A program made the translations under genes and the position numbers. A stretch of 64,000 nucleotides of DNA from Martinezella hainanensis (GTDB lineage: Bacteria > Pseudomonadota > Alphaproteobacteria > Rhizobiales > Rhizobiaceae), in NCBI RefSeq assembly GCF_900094555.1, contig NZ_FMAC01000004.1:558001-622000 (forward strand). Reading direction: 5' to 3'. The notes under the pieces were generated by a model. The model did no database searches, was not told the origin of the DNA, and worked only from the letters and a program-made list of their open reading frames with translations. Shown in pieces: positions 45,955-55,369 of this stretch; the first letter of the stretch is position 1, and every line of letters begins with the position of its first letter.

Positions 45955-46677
45955 TCAGTCGTCATCCTCGATAGGCTGCCGCGAGCGCAGGCCTATCGGC
46001 CGTCCGAGACCGGTCAGGTTGCGGGCACCCGCAAGGAGAACCTTGGCATATTCGGAGATCATCGTGCGAAGCGCGTTCGGGTCCGTGAACCAGTTCTTGG
46101 TCTTCAGATCGGAGTTGACGACCGGATAGGGAATGAAATCGGTCGAGGGATCGACATATTTCAGCTCGGCGAGGCTGCGCGGCATATGGTAGTTGTTCGT
46201 CACCACGAGAACGCTCTTATAGCCTCTGGCGTGAATCCATTTTGCTGCCTCGCGGGCATTGCCGATCGTATCGAGCGCGTCATAGCCGATGTCGACACAG
46301 CAGCTGAACAGGCTGGCGGAACTCTGCGTCAGCTTGCGGATCTGCGTCGGCGTTGTGGTCGGATGCGCGCCCGATATCAGCAGGCGGTTGCCGGCACCGG
46401 TGCGCAGCAGCTCCACCGCCTGATCGATACGCTGATAGCCGCCCGTCAGCACGACGATGGCATCGGCCTTGGGGTCCAGCGGCGGCTTCAAGGTGGTGAT
46501 CGAATCGGCGAAATGCAGGAAGCCGCCGAAAATGATGGCGACCAAAAAAATGAAGGCGAAGCCGCCCCAGCGCAAAAGACGTCGGAACAGGCTGCGGCGC
46601 ACGGGTCTGTCGCCGCGGGAATGTTCCCGCAACGGCTGCGAACTCACGGTCTTGCGAGTCGTCAGATCCATGCTCAT
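45955..46677 (-). CDS. YdcF/ElyC family (DUF218) membrane protein
   Basis: This 240-residue protein has one membrane segment at about 33-58 followed by a DUF218 domain: DAIVVLTGGYQRIDQAVELL, LLISGAHPTTT, CVDIGYDALDTIGNAREAAKW, VLVVTNNYHMPRSL. E. coli members act in envelope and peptidoglycan homeostasis. Two ATGs (46677 and 46671) are possible and neither has a good site. Downstream of ftsX on the same strand. Confidence 0.88.
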   Translation of the reverse strand: MSMDLTTRKTVSSQPLREHSRGDRPVRRSLFRRLLRWGGFAFIFLVAIIFGGFLHFADSITTLKPPLDPKADAIVVLTGGYQRIDQAVELLRTGAGNRLLISGAHPTTTPTQIRKLTQSSASLFSCCVDIGYDALDTIGNAREAAKWIHARGYKSVLVVTNNYHMPRSLAELKYVDPSTDFIPYPVVNSDLKTKNWFTDPNALRTMISEYAKVLLAGARNLTGLGRPIGLRSRQPIEDDD

Positions 46678-46746
46678 GATTCGGTATTATACGCCAATTG
46701 CGGCAAGGAACGGGCTGGCAAACGGTAAAAAAACATCACGGAAGCG

Positions 46747-47793
46747 TCAATTCTGTACGCTATCCGTCCGCCCGGGATCGGAACGGATCAGATCGATCTC
46801 GTAGATCGTGCGCATGACGGTGAAGCGCGCCGTCAGCGTTGTCAGCAGAGCGATGATGATCATGGTAGCGAGAATGCCGATGTAGCCGAGTGCGCCGACG
46901 GAGAAAGTTCCGAACAATGCTGTTGCCTGATCGGTCTGCGGCGTGGCAATCGTATGGCTCTGCAGGATTCCAGCTGTTGCGAAGAACAGGGCGGCGAGTG
47001 CGCTGCCGGCTCCCGATCCTTTGAGGCTGATCTTCAGGAAATGCTTCTGGAATTCATTGGCGACGAAGGTGCTTTCGGCGCCGACGAAATGCAGCACCTC
47101 GACGATATGGCGATTGCCTGACAATGCGCCGCGCGTGGCGAAGACCACCGTCAGGACCATGGCAGTGAAGACGAGCAGCAGGACGCCGGTGCCGATGAGA
47201 ACGGTGGTGTGTGCCATCGATACGAGCCGGTCGACCCAGGTGCGGTGGTCGTCCAGGGTTGCCTGCGGGATCTGTGCCTTGAGCAGGGCGCGCATTGCCT
47301 CGAAATCAGGCGGATGCGTCTCGTCGATGGTAATGATGACGAGACGCGGAACGGGCAGTTCCTTGATATCGAGGCCAGCGCCGAGCCAGGGCTCGAGCAG
47401 GCGTGCGGTTGCTGCCTCGTCGACGATCTGGCCCGATTTGGTGCCGACGAAGCTCAACGCGATATCTCGGGCGCTCGTCAGCGCCTTTTCCATATCGAGA
47501 TTGTCGTCCGGCTTGATCTGGATGGTGATCTCGCGGGAGATCTGGCTTTCCCAGCTCGCCGCCGTCGAGCGCACCATGCTGACCGCACCGAGCGTCAGGC
47601 AGGCGAGAAAGGCCATGATGGCGATGACGACGATGAGCGCATTGCCCTGAATGTTGGAGGACGGCACGATCGGTCCGGTCGGGCGCACACGCATTTCCGG
47701 GCGTTTGCGCTCGCCAGGCGGTGTGCCTGGAGCTTGCCGTGCTTGCGGCGTCCCGGCGTTCGGGGCTTTCCTGCGGGGAGCGGGCTCAGTCAT
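46747..47793 (-). CDS. ftsX: Cell division protein FtsX
   Basis: This is a 348-residue permease-like protein with four membrane segments. The N-terminal cytoplasmic tail (about 1-45) is rich in Pro and Arg; the first membrane segment starts near 50 (ALIVVIAIMAFLACLTLGAVSM), a periplasmic domain follows, then the last three membrane segments from about 195. With FtsE it forms the complex that activates septal amidases in the divisome. It overlaps ftsE by eight bases. Confidence 0.92.
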   Translation of the reverse strand: MTEPAPRRKAPNAGTPQARQAPGTPPGERKRPEMRVRPTGPIVPSSNIQGNALIVVIAIMAFLACLTLGAVSMVRSTAASWESQISREITIQIKPDDNLDMEKALTSARDIALSFVGTKSGQIVDEAATARLLEPWLGAGLDIKELPVPRLVIITIDETHPPDFEAMRALLKAQIPQATLDDHRTWVDRLVSMAHTTVLIGTGVLLLVFTAMVLTVVFATRGALSGNRHIVEVLHFVGAESTFVANEFQKHFLKISLKGSGAGSALAALFFATAGILQSHTIATPQTDQATALFGTFSVGALGYIGILATMIIIALLTTLTARFTVMRTIYEIDLIRSDPGRTDSVQN

Positions 47794-48445
47794 AGATATC
47801 GAGATGCCCCCCCGATAGAATCATGCGTCTCGCCTCGATCTGGTCCATCAGGGCAAGATCGTGGGTGGCAATGACGACGGCGGTGCCCAGGCGATTGAGC
47901 TCCAGAAACAGGTTGAGCAGGCGGCGCGCCATCGGCGGGTCGACATTGCCTGTGGGCTCATCGGCAAGCAGGATTTCCGGGCGGTCTATGAGGGCGCGGG
48001 CGATGGCGGCACGCTGCTTCTCACCGCCCGAGAGCACCGGCGGCAGCACATTGATGCGCTCGCCCAGGCCGACCCATTTCAATAGCTCCAGGACATCGGT
48101 GCGGTAGGAGCTTTCATCCTTGCCGCGCACACGCAGGGGCAGGGCGACGTTTTCATAGGTCGTCAGATGCTCGAGCAGCCGGAAATCCTGAAAGACGATG
48201 CCGACGCGGCGGCGCAGCAGCGGCAGTTCGTTGCGCGGGATCGACGAGATCTCCCGGTCGAACATGCGGATCAGCCCACGCGTCGGCTGCAGCGACATGA
48301 AGAGCAGCCGCAGCAGCGTCGTCTTGCCGGCGCCGGAAGGGCCGGTCAGGAACTGGAACGATTTCTTCGGTATGTCGAAGCTCAGGTCGCGGAGGATCTC
48401 CGGACCCATGCCGTAACGCAAACCGACGTTCTCAAAATGAATCAA
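47786..48445 (-). CDS. ftsE: Cell division ATP-binding protein FtsE
   Basis: This 219-residue ABC ATPase begins with a TTG codon (MIHFENVGLRYG). Walker A GPSGAGKTT (35-43), signature LSGGEKQR, Walker B ILLADEPTGNVDP and H-loop ATHD are intact. It pairs with FtsX. The short spacing and overlap with ftsX show one operon. Upstream at 48486-48504 lies a GTTAA/TTAAC inverted repeat. Confidence 0.95.
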   Translation of the reverse strand: MIHFENVGLRYGMGPEILRDLSFDIPKKSFQFLTGPSGAGKTTLLRLLFMSLQPTRGLIRMFDREISSIPRNELPLLRRRVGIVFQDFRLLEHLTTYENVALPLRVRGKDESSYRTDVLELLKWVGLGERINVLPPVLSGGEKQRAAIARALIDRPEILLADEPTGNVDPPMARRLLNLFLELNRLGTAVVIATHDLALMDQIEARRMILSGGHLDIYD

Positions 48446-48485
48446 CGGGCAGTCCAGTCTTCCGCAGGGTTCAATCAGGCGACTT

Positions 48486-48504
48486 GTTAACCAATGGCAT
48501 TAAC
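48486..48504. promoter_or_regulatory. GTTAA-N9-TTAAC inverted repeat ahead of ftsE
   Basis: GTTAA (48486-48490) and TTAAC (48500-48504) form an inverted repeat 40-60 bases before ftsE; another TTAACC occurs nearby at about 48558. CtrA half-sites are TTAA, but the CtrA spacing is N7, so the match is imperfect. It lies in the divergent promoter region shared with the gene at 48656. Confidence 0.3.
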
Positions 48505-48655
48505 AGCCGGTAAATTTTTCTGGAAAGGCGCCCCATTCATGGCGATCTTTGCGAAGCATTAACCAATAAAATTTACGACTGGGCAGGATTCGTTTCAATG
48601 CCCAGATTGGCAATGGGCGTCGAAACCATGTGGATCACCGCAACGGGAGGCCATC

Positions 48656-49321
48656 ATGGGCGCTTTTCGCCACCGTCCACGACAGACGGGGCTGATTTAT
48701 GACCTTATTCCGCCCGAACGTGGGACGGCATCGGGTCAGGTGCATTACGTCATGCCGAAACCCGATATCGTCGATGCCGAATTCGTGACCGTTTCCGCGG
48801 CGCGCGGGCGCACGGCATCGGGCGTCAATATGCGCTATGGCGGGCGTACCCAACCAAGACCGCAGCCAGTGGCGCGCAAGACTACCCTTTCGCGCACCCT
48901 GTCTGCCCTGCGAGGGGTCGAGGAAGTTTTGCAGCAGGCATCGCGACGCAGTTTCGTGGCGCTCATTGTTTGCCTCGCAATATTGATCTTCGGACTTTCC
49001 GGCGGTTTTTCCGGTCTTTCCGGTGCACCCACCGAGGCGACGGCCGATCCGCTGCAGTTCTCGCACGTGACGCTGACGCCACGCGATGAGAATGGTTTGC
49101 CCGTCCTGAGGCTGAACGGCATCATAGAGAATGTCAGCGGTGCGACGCTTTCGGTTCCGCAGGTGCGCGCCGATCTTTTCGCTGGCGACCAGCTGGTGAG
49201 AAGCATCGTGGTGGACACGCCGGTCGATCGTCTCGGGCCGCATGAAAGCCGCGGATTCTCGACGCGGCTGCAGCATCCCGGTGGAAAAACGCCTGAAGTT
49301 CGGCTCTCCTTCATGCCTTAG
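48656..49321 (+). CDS. Single-pass membrane protein of unknown function
   Basis: This 221-residue protein has GGGAGG five bases before the ATG. Residues about 1-95 are basic and polar (cytoplasmic); one membrane segment at about 100-120 (RSFVALIVCLAILIFGLSGGF); then a periplasmic domain with FSHVTLTPRDENGLPVLRLNGIIENVSGATLSVPQVRADLF and HESRGFSTRLQHP, which resembles the DUF3426/FxLYD type of small beta domain. No function can be assigned. It is followed by hpt, 85 bases away, and divergent from ftsE. Confidence 0.75.
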   Translation: MGAFRHRPRQTGLIYDLIPPERGTASGQVHYVMPKPDIVDAEFVTVSAARGRTASGVNMRYGGRTQPRPQPVARKTTLSRTLSALRGVEEVLQQASRRSFVALIVCLAILIFGLSGGFSGLSGAPTEATADPLQFSHVTLTPRDENGLPVLRLNGIIENVSGATLSVPQVRADLFAGDQLVRSIVVDTPVDRLGPHESRGFSTRLQHPGGKTPEVRLSFMP

Positions 49322-49406
49322 GGGGTGTGTCGGGCTCGCTGATTGTGCTACGGGCTATGGTTTGATCGGCGGCCTATGGCCGCGCAGCCATGGAGCATGC
49401 CAATCA

Positions 49407-49955
49407 ATGCCTGTCGTACGCGGGAAGAATATCGAGCCGCTTTTCACTGCCGAGCAGATTGCCGAGCGCAATCACGCTTTGGCAAAGGAAATCGCTAGCG
49501 GGCCGACGAAAGATCTCCTCGTCATCGCCATTCTCAAGGGCTCGTTCATTTTTGCGGCGGACCTGTTACGCGCTTTGCACGAGACGGGACTTGCGCCCGA
49601 AGTCGAGTTCATCACTCTTTCGAGTTACGGTGCGGGTACGACGTCTCAGGGCGTGCGCATCGTCAAGGATATCGACAGCGATGTGAAAGATCGCGATGTC
49701 CTTTTGATCGACGATATCCTGGAATCGGGCCGCACGCTGCGTTTCGCCAAGGAACTGCTCTATGAGCGCGGCGCCCGCAATGTCACGCTCGCCGTGCTGC
49801 TGGACAAGAGTGTCAAGCGCCAGGAAGAGCTGGAGGCCGATTATGTCGGCTTCGAATGCCCCGATTATTTCGTCGTCGGCTACGGCATGGATGTCGCCTA
49901 CGCCTTCCGCGAACTGCCCTTTGTCGGTGTCGTCACGGGCGACGCCGAGGCCTGA
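49407..49955 (+). CDS. hpt: Hypoxanthine phosphoribosyltransferase
   Basis: This 182-residue purine salvage enzyme. The start MPVVRGKNIEPLFTAEQI is the natural N-terminus; the much longer upstream frame overlaps the preceding gene. The PRPP-binding motif is VLLIDDILESGRT, the pyrophosphate loop is LKGSFIF, and the C-terminal FVVGYGMDVAYAFRELPFVG is typical of HPRT. It converts hypoxanthine (or guanine) plus PRPP to the nucleotide. Confidence 0.93.
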   Translation: MPVVRGKNIEPLFTAEQIAERNHALAKEIASGPTKDLLVIAILKGSFIFAADLLRALHETGLAPEVEFITLSSYGAGTTSQGVRIVKDIDSDVKDRDVLLIDDILESGRTLRFAKELLYERGARNVTLAVLLDKSVKRQEELEADYVGFECPDYFVVGYGMDVAYAFRELPFVGVVTGDAEA

Positions 49956-49967
49956 TCTTAAGTTAAT

Positions 49968-49988
49968 ACAGGCGGCGTGCCCGCCTGT
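49968..49988 (+). terminator. Hairpin after hpt
   Basis: ACAGGCGG (49968-49975) pairs with CCGCCTGT (49981-49988) around a 5-base loop, 12 bases after the hpt stop. There is no T run, so it may slow polymerase or stabilise the 3' end rather than terminate alone. Confidence 0.45.
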
Positions 49989-50113
49989 CCCATTCCGCTC
50001 CAGCGATGACGACTCGTTAACCACGGAGCCGATCGCCTGCCCGTTGTTTACCGATCGCAAACGGAATTCTGGTGATTTCGGTCGCGGAACATGACGGACC
50101 AGGAGCACGGACC

Positions 50114-50473
50114 ATGGCAAAAATTCTGATCACGGAAGACGAAGACTCGCTTCGTACCTTCGTCGCCCGCGCGCTGCGCTTGGACGGCCACGAGACCGAA
50201 GAGGCAGCCGACGGCGCGGAAGGCTTGGAAAAGTTGAAACAGGGCGGCTACGACCTGCTTCTCTCGGATATCCGCATGCCCGTGATGGACGGCATCGAGC
50301 TTGCCCATCAGGCGCACTCGACCTGCCCTGGGATGAAAATCTTGCTGATGACCGGCTATGCAGAGCAGCGCGAGCGTGCAGACGACCTTATGGAAAAGAT
50401 CGTCGACGTCGTCGCCAAGCCCTTCGCTCTGCCCGATATCCGCAAGGCCGTTGCGCGCGCCTTGGCTGCTTGA
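50114..50473 (+). CDS. cpdR: Response regulator CpdR
   Basis: This 119-residue stand-alone receiver domain. The product is very close to CpdR of alphaproteobacteria: MAKILITEDEDSLRTFVARALRLDGHE, phosphorylated Asp52 in LLLSDIRMPVMDGIE, Thr/Lys switch residues in LLMTGYAEQRE and VVAKPFALPDIR (Lys102). CpdR, when unphosphorylated, localises ClpXP and promotes turnover of CtrA and other cell-cycle proteins; it is under the CckA-ChpT phosphorelay. The cpdR start is at the ATG after an AGGAGC-like site. Confidence 0.92.
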   Translation: MAKILITEDEDSLRTFVARALRLDGHETEEAADGAEGLEKLKQGGYDLLLSDIRMPVMDGIELAHQAHSTCPGMKILLMTGYAEQRERADDLMEKIVDVVAKPFALPDIRKAVARALAA

Positions 50474-50519
50474 GGACCATTGAGGGTCAGCGCAGTCATT
50501 TCCTGTGCCGACCTCATCA

Positions 50520-50946
50520 TCATTTGCGGATAGGTCCGAAATCGTCGTCCGGGTAATAGATGGTTTCTTTCCCTGGCTTTCTCGAGCCAACGACGATCAT
50601 CGTCACCGCTGTGGCGGAATGATTGAGCAAATGATGGGCATTCGGTTGCCCCGCCGGAAATCCCACGACATCGCCAGGCTCGAGGATATGGTGGCCGTTT
50701 TCGTCAACCAGTGTCGGCGTACCCGTCAGAACATAGAGGAATTCGTCCTCCGCCACATGCCAGTGGCGTGACGATGACATGCCCCCCGGGATCGAGGGTG
50801 ACGAGATTCACGCCGAATTGCGTAATGCTCACCGCCTTGGCCAGCCGAATCTCGTGCTTGCCGTCGAGCCTTGCATCCGCATCGGCAACGCCGGGCAGGC
50901 CTGTCGTGACAGGCAGATCTGAAATATTGGCAAGCTTGGTCTCCAA
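50520..50946 (-). pseudogene. Cupin-domain gene broken by a one-base frameshift in a G6/C6 tract
   Basis: Two minus-strand frames together make one cupin protein. The first, from a TTG at 50946 (GAGGG ahead), reads METKLANISDLPVTTGLPG...FGVNLVTLDPGG. The second, from about 50780, reads MSSSRHWHVAEDEFLYVLTGTPTLVDENGHHILEPGDVVGFPAG...; the metal-binding cupin motifs HWHVAEDEF and PNAHHLLN are in this part. The join falls at a run of six C on the plus strand (50782-50787); five would restore the frame. It is either a sequencing error, a real inactivation, or a slippery tract. Intact homologues are expected to be about 140 residues. Confidence 0.8.
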
Positions 50947-50998
50947 TCATCCCTCTTTACGAAGCATGAAAGACAGGCAACGACGATGGTAGGCCGCC

Positions 50999-53728
50999 CT
51001 ACTGACCGAGATTCAGCAAACGCTCCAGATAGCGCCGTTCTTCGCTCAATGTGGGATTGTTGCTCAGCCGTTCGCGAATGGCGTCGAGAATTTCACGTGC
51101 GCGCTGGGCATCGATGATCTTCGGCACCATGTCCCTATCAGGCGCATCCAAGGGACCATCCCGTAGCCTGCCGAGCGGATCGCGGCCATTTTGGCCTCCT
51201 TGGCCCATCTGCCCCGGCATCTGGCCTTGACCCTGGCCTTGCCCCTGCTGCTGCATCTGGGCCATGAGCTGGTTCATCATCTCGCGCGTACCCTTGCGTA
51301 GCGCATCAAGAGCACGTCCCTGACCCTGCACGGCGCCTTCGCCATTGCCTTCGGCAAGCTGGCCTGAGGCGCCCTTCATTTCCTGCTGTGCCTTGCCGTA
51401 ATTCTGGTTCGGCTTCATGCCCAGCGAGCCCAGGTTTTTCTGGAGTTCGCCGAGCTGCTTGCCGAGATCCTCCTGCTGTTGGCGCAATTGTTTCAGCGCA
51501 TCGCGCAGCTGATCGGCTGTCATGCCGTCGGTGGGATCCTTGCCTTTTTCGCCTTGCTGGTTCTGGCCTTGCTGCTGATCCTGCTGGCCCTGGTTACGCT
51601 GACCCATATCCGGGCGCATCGGATCGTTGAGACCGGGCAATGGCTGGTCCATCAGGCCATCGCCATCCTCGTTGGGATCGCCGCGCTGCATGCGGTCGCG
51701 CATGGCCTGATCGAGCTTGAAGGTCTGGTCCATCAGCTTCTGCTGGTCGCGCATGATGCGGCCGAGCTTGTCCATCTGCTCGCGCATCTTGTCGTTTGCC
51801 TGGTTCTGCCGCTGTCCGGGCTGAGGCCGACCGGCCTGGAGGCTGTTCATCAGCTGCTGCAGTTCGGAAAGCATCTGCTGCGCGGCCTGGCGGTCGCCGG
51901 AGCGGGCGAGATTCTCGATCTGATCCATCATCCGCTGCAGGTCCTGCTGGCGCAGGATATTGGCGGAGCGCTGATTGGGCTGTGCCGGCATGTTGCGCAT
52001 GCGCTCAGCCAGCTCCTTCATATAGGCGTCCATCGCCTTGCGCAGCTCGTCGGTCAGCTTCTTGATCTCGGCGTCGGACGCATTGCGCTGCAGGGCGTCG
52101 GAGAGCTTCTGCTGGGCATCGCGCAGCGCTTTTTCCGCATCGGTCAGCTGGGCGTCTTCCATGCCAAGCGCGATCTGCCAGAGATAGTCGGCGGTATCCT
52201 TCAGCGACGCTTCGCTACTTGCGAGCTTCATGCGCGTCAGCGCTGACCTGATCACGAGATAATTGCCGAGATCGGGAATGGTCTCTTCCGGGCGGATGGT
52301 CAGCGATTTGTTGAGTTCGATCGCCTCAGGCATCTTGCGGGTATCGAGCGCAAACACCTGGCGCTCCTCCGCCACGGCGGCGGCGAGCGGCTGGCTGAAA
52401 TTGCGAGACGGCAGCACCATCTCGTAGGGTGAGCTGCGGCCGGTCTGGCCGGCACCATCCTTCGCGACGAGGGTGATGCGGACGCGCTTGCCGGCAAGCG
52501 GATCCTGCGTCAGATCATGGGTTGCCAGACCCTTGCCATTGCGGCGATCGCGACGCGGAAGCTCCAGCTTGTATTCGGGCAGGCCATAGAGGGGTTTGGC
52601 TGCCGGATCGGATTCGACCGGCACGATCTCGGCATGGGCTTCCTCGACGCCGTAATCATCCTTGACCTTGAAGCCGAGCTCCAGTGCGCCGTTAGCCGTC
52701 GCATGCGGAATGCCGTCGAAAGTGATCTCCGGCGGCTTGTCGACGACCACATTGAAGGACCAGGACTTGCCGTTGACGGTCAGTTCGCCACCCTTTTCGA
52801 GCTTGAGAACGTGGGTGCGGGCAATCATTCCGTCCGCGGTTGGGGCATTACCGGTGCTGTTTGCTGCGGGCGGTGCGGCGGGAGGCGTTGCGCCAGCCAG
52901 GCCTTGCTTGTCGGCATCCGCGGCCTGCTCGGGAATTTCGACGCCTTTTTCCGCGCCAGTCGCCTGGAACAGCACTTTTTCATCCGTCGCAGCCCCCGAA
53001 AGACGCACGGTAAGCTCGGAGAATTGCGGCACGTTCAGGCTATTGCCGGCATTGTCGACATTGCCCGTCAGATAGACGGGCGCTTCACCGGTGTAATAGG
53101 GCGGGGTGACCCAGGCATCGACGCGGACATCAGGATTGCTCGATGTCGAGGTCGACGTTGTAAAGGCATCGCCCAGCGAGCCGCCGCTGTTGGACATGGA
53201 AAAGCTGAAAGCCGTCACCAGCAGCAATGCCGGGATAGCGCGCAGTGCGAAGCGGTCGTAACGCGTGATATCGGGTCTCGGCAGACCGGCATCCAAGGCG
53301 GCGATGCGCTCGGCCATGCGCGTCTGGTGTTCGCGCCAGAGCGCGCGGGCAAAGGGGGTGTCGAGCGCCGGCTCATCTTCTTGTACCGTGACCGGTTGGT
53401 GGGCGAGGCCGTTGCGCTCCTCCAGCAGCCGATCCGCCTCACCGGTATTTGGCCAGCGCAGGCGACGCAGGGGATAGAGGGAGATGGCGAAGCCGACCGC
53501 GAAGGCGGCAAGCAGCAGAAAGCGCAGAATATCCGGCGCGATGCGGAAAATGCCAAACCAGGCAACGGAGAGGAACAGGGCCAGAATGGATGCCGGCAAC
53601 AGCAGTCGCGGCAGAAGCTGTTCGCTGACGAGCACCAGCCGAGCAAAGAGACGCTTGACCGCAACCATGCGCGCCAGCGCCGGACGGGTGGCGAATGCGC
53701 CCTTCTTAGGGTTGCTGGGGCTGGTCAT
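50999..53728 (-). CDS. TIGR02302 family large membrane protein (DUF4175)
   Basis: This 909-residue protein starts at ATG 53728 (GGGAGAAG ahead), 14 residues inside the longest frame. Three hydrophobic segments lie at about 40-60, 65-90 and 160-180. The periplasmic region holds beta-rich parts and a predicted extracellular-type domain. From about residue 500 there is a long helical, Gln-rich region (QQGQGQGQGQMPGQ, QQMLSELQQLMNSLQ) likely to be coiled coil or disordered, and the end is typical of the TIGR02302 family, found in Rhizobiales. Function is unknown. Downstream of lysA on the same strand, separated by a repeat. Confidence 0.82.
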   Translation of the reverse strand: MTSPSNPKKGAFATRPALARMVAVKRLFARLVLVSEQLLPRLLLPASILALFLSVAWFGIFRIAPDILRFLLLAAFAVGFAISLYPLRRLRWPNTGEADRLLEERNGLAHQPVTVQEDEPALDTPFARALWREHQTRMAERIAALDAGLPRPDITRYDRFALRAIPALLLVTAFSFSMSNSGGSLGDAFTTSTSTSSNPDVRVDAWVTPPYYTGEAPVYLTGNVDNAGNSLNVPQFSELTVRLSGAATDEKVLFQATGAEKGVEIPEQAADADKQGLAGATPPAAPPAANSTGNAPTADGMIARTHVLKLEKGGELTVNGKSWSFNVVVDKPPEITFDGIPHATANGALELGFKVKDDYGVEEAHAEIVPVESDPAAKPLYGLPEYKLELPRRDRRNGKGLATHDLTQDPLAGKRVRITLVAKDGAGQTGRSSPYEMVLPSRNFSQPLAAAVAEERQVFALDTRKMPEAIELNKSLTIRPEETIPDLGNYLVIRSALTRMKLASSEASLKDTADYLWQIALGMEDAQLTDAEKALRDAQQKLSDALQRNASDAEIKKLTDELRKAMDAYMKELAERMRNMPAQPNQRSANILRQQDLQRMMDQIENLARSGDRQAAQQMLSELQQLMNSLQAGRPQPGQRQNQANDKMREQMDKLGRIMRDQQKLMDQTFKLDQAMRDRMQRGDPNEDGDGLMDQPLPGLNDPMRPDMGQRNQGQQDQQQGQNQQGEKGKDPTDGMTADQLRDALKQLRQQQEDLGKQLGELQKNLGSLGMKPNQNYGKAQQEMKGASGQLAEGNGEGAVQGQGRALDALRKGTREMMNQLMAQMQQQGQGQGQGQMPGQMGQGGQNGRDPLGRLRDGPLDAPDRDMVPKIIDAQRAREILDAIRERLSNNPTLSEERRYLERLLNLGQ

Positions 53729-53763
53729 CGGTCCGGTCTTCTCCCGATCTGACGTTGATGGCC

Positions 53764-53875
53764 AGAGCATAATGCCGAAAAGTATAAGCGGCTTTCGGAC
53801 GATATCATGCTCTACTTCTTTGATTCTAGAGCGGGTTCAGATCCAGATCGATTCGATCTAAAATCATCCGGCTCC
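53764..53875. repeat. RIME-like palindromic element, copy 1
   Basis: A 50-bp palindrome (53764-53813, AGAGCAT...ATGCTCT) is followed by CTTCTTTGATTCTAGAGC and a second, decayed palindrome whose right half (TAAAATCATCCGGCTC) matches copy 2 at 55584-55696 but whose left half does not. The composite two-palindrome design resembles rhizobial intergenic mosaic elements (RIME). The 53729-54084 gap holds nothing else that I can support. Confidence 0.8.
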
Positions 53876-54084
53876 ATTCGCCCGTTGGGGATGGCGCGGC
53901 GTCCCACACGCTCACGCAAGCGGCGCCCGGCGAGACGCCATTCAATCAAAGATAACATTCTTTGTGGCGAAGACGAGGGCAAGAGGCGCTTAAGCCTGTT
54001 TTTTCATCGGACTTCGCCTAAACGTGATCAGTCGGGCAGGTGGAATTTTATCCGGCCTGCCCGAAATCAATGAACTGAAACAGA

Positions 54085-55356
54085 TCAGTCTTCGAGCCAC
54101 GCGGGGATCGAATCCAGCGCAATCAGCTCCTCGTGGGTGCCGCGCGGGCGGATGACATGAAACTCATCGCCCTTGACCAGAACCTCCGGCACCAGAAGCC
54201 GGCTGTTGTAGGTGCCCGCCTGTACAGCGCCGTAAGCCCCGCCCGAGCTGACGGCAAGAAGATCGCCGGGCTTCGGCATCGCCATATCGCGGTCGAGCGC
54301 CAGATAATCGCCGGTTTCGCAGACCGGGCCGACGACGTCGGCCTTGATGCGCGGGGCATTGGCATTGCCAAGCTCAACCGGCCGGATCTCGTGATAGGCC
54401 TCGTAGAGCGTCGGGCGGATGAGATCGTTCATGGCGCCGTCGACAATCACGAAAGACTTGTCGCCGGCGTCCTTCACATAGATGACCTCGGTCACCAGGA
54501 TGCCGGCATTGCCGACGATCAGGCGGCCCGGTTCGGTGACGATCTTGCAATTGAGACCGCGCAGCTGGTTCTTGACGATCTCAGCATAGGCATCCGGCAG
54601 CGGCGGCGGATTGTTGTCGTCACGGTAGGGAATGCCAAGGCCGCCGCCAATATCGACGTGGTGGATGTCGTGGCCGTCGTTTCGCAGCGTTTCCACGAGA
54701 TCACGCAGCAGCTTGAAGGCGTCATCGAAGGGCTGCAGCTCGGTGATCTGGCTGCCGATGTGCATGTCGATACCGGTGACCTTGATGCCCGGGAGAGTGG
54801 CGGCGCGGTCATAGACGGCGCGGGCACGCTCCCAGGAAATGCCGAACTTGTTTTCCTTCTTGCCGGTCGAGATCTTCGCATGGGTACGCGCATCGACATC
54901 CGGATTGATACGGAAGGAGACGGGCGCCACTTTGCCGGCGCGAATGGCGCGCTGATTCAGCACTTCCAGTTCCGGTTCGGATTCGACGTTAAAGCAATAG
55001 ATGCCGGCTTCCAGAGCCACATCCATTTCCTGCGCGGTCTTGCCGACGCCGGAGAACATGATGCGGCTGGCCGGAATGCCTGCGGCCAATGCCCGGCGCA
55101 ATTCGCCGACCGAGACGACGTCGACGCCGGCGCCAAGGCGACCAAGCGTCTTCAGCACGGCCTGATTGGAATTGGCCTTCATGGCGTAGCAAACCATGGC
55201 ATCGACATCGCCGAAGGCTTCCGCGAAGACGCGATAGTGGCGCTCCAGCGTTGCCGTCGAATAGACGTAGAAGGGTGTGCCGACCGCCTTGGCGATCTCG
55301 GGAACCGGAACATCCTCGGCGTGGAGGATGCCGTCGCGATACTCAAAATGGTTCAC
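54085..55356 (-). CDS. lysA: Diaminopimelate decarboxylase
   Basis: This 423-residue PLP enzyme, GTG start, makes lysine from meso-diaminopimelate. PLP lysine K60 is in YAMKANSNQAVL; also HIGSQITELQPF, the glycine loop GGGLGIPY, EPGRLIVGNAG and the C-terminal CETGDYLALDRD with the active-site Cys. Its start lies 13 bases past the lptM stop, an operon. Confidence 0.96.
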   Translation of the reverse strand: MNHFEYRDGILHAEDVPVPEIAKAVGTPFYVYSTATLERHYRVFAEAFGDVDAMVCYAMKANSNQAVLKTLGRLGAGVDVVSVGELRRALAAGIPASRIMFSGVGKTAQEMDVALEAGIYCFNVESEPELEVLNQRAIRAGKVAPVSFRINPDVDARTHAKISTGKKENKFGISWERARAVYDRAATLPGIKVTGIDMHIGSQITELQPFDDAFKLLRDLVETLRNDGHDIHHVDIGGGLGIPYRDDNNPPPLPDAYAEIVKNQLRGLNCKIVTEPGRLIVGNAGILVTEVIYVKDAGDKSFVIVDGAMNDLIRPTLYEAYHEIRPVELGNANAPRIKADVVGPVCETGDYLALDRDMAMPKPGDLLAVSSGGAYGAVQAGTYNSRLLVPEVLVKGDEFHVIRPRGTHEELIALDSIPAWLED

Positions 55357-55369
55357 GGTCGCTGCCTAA

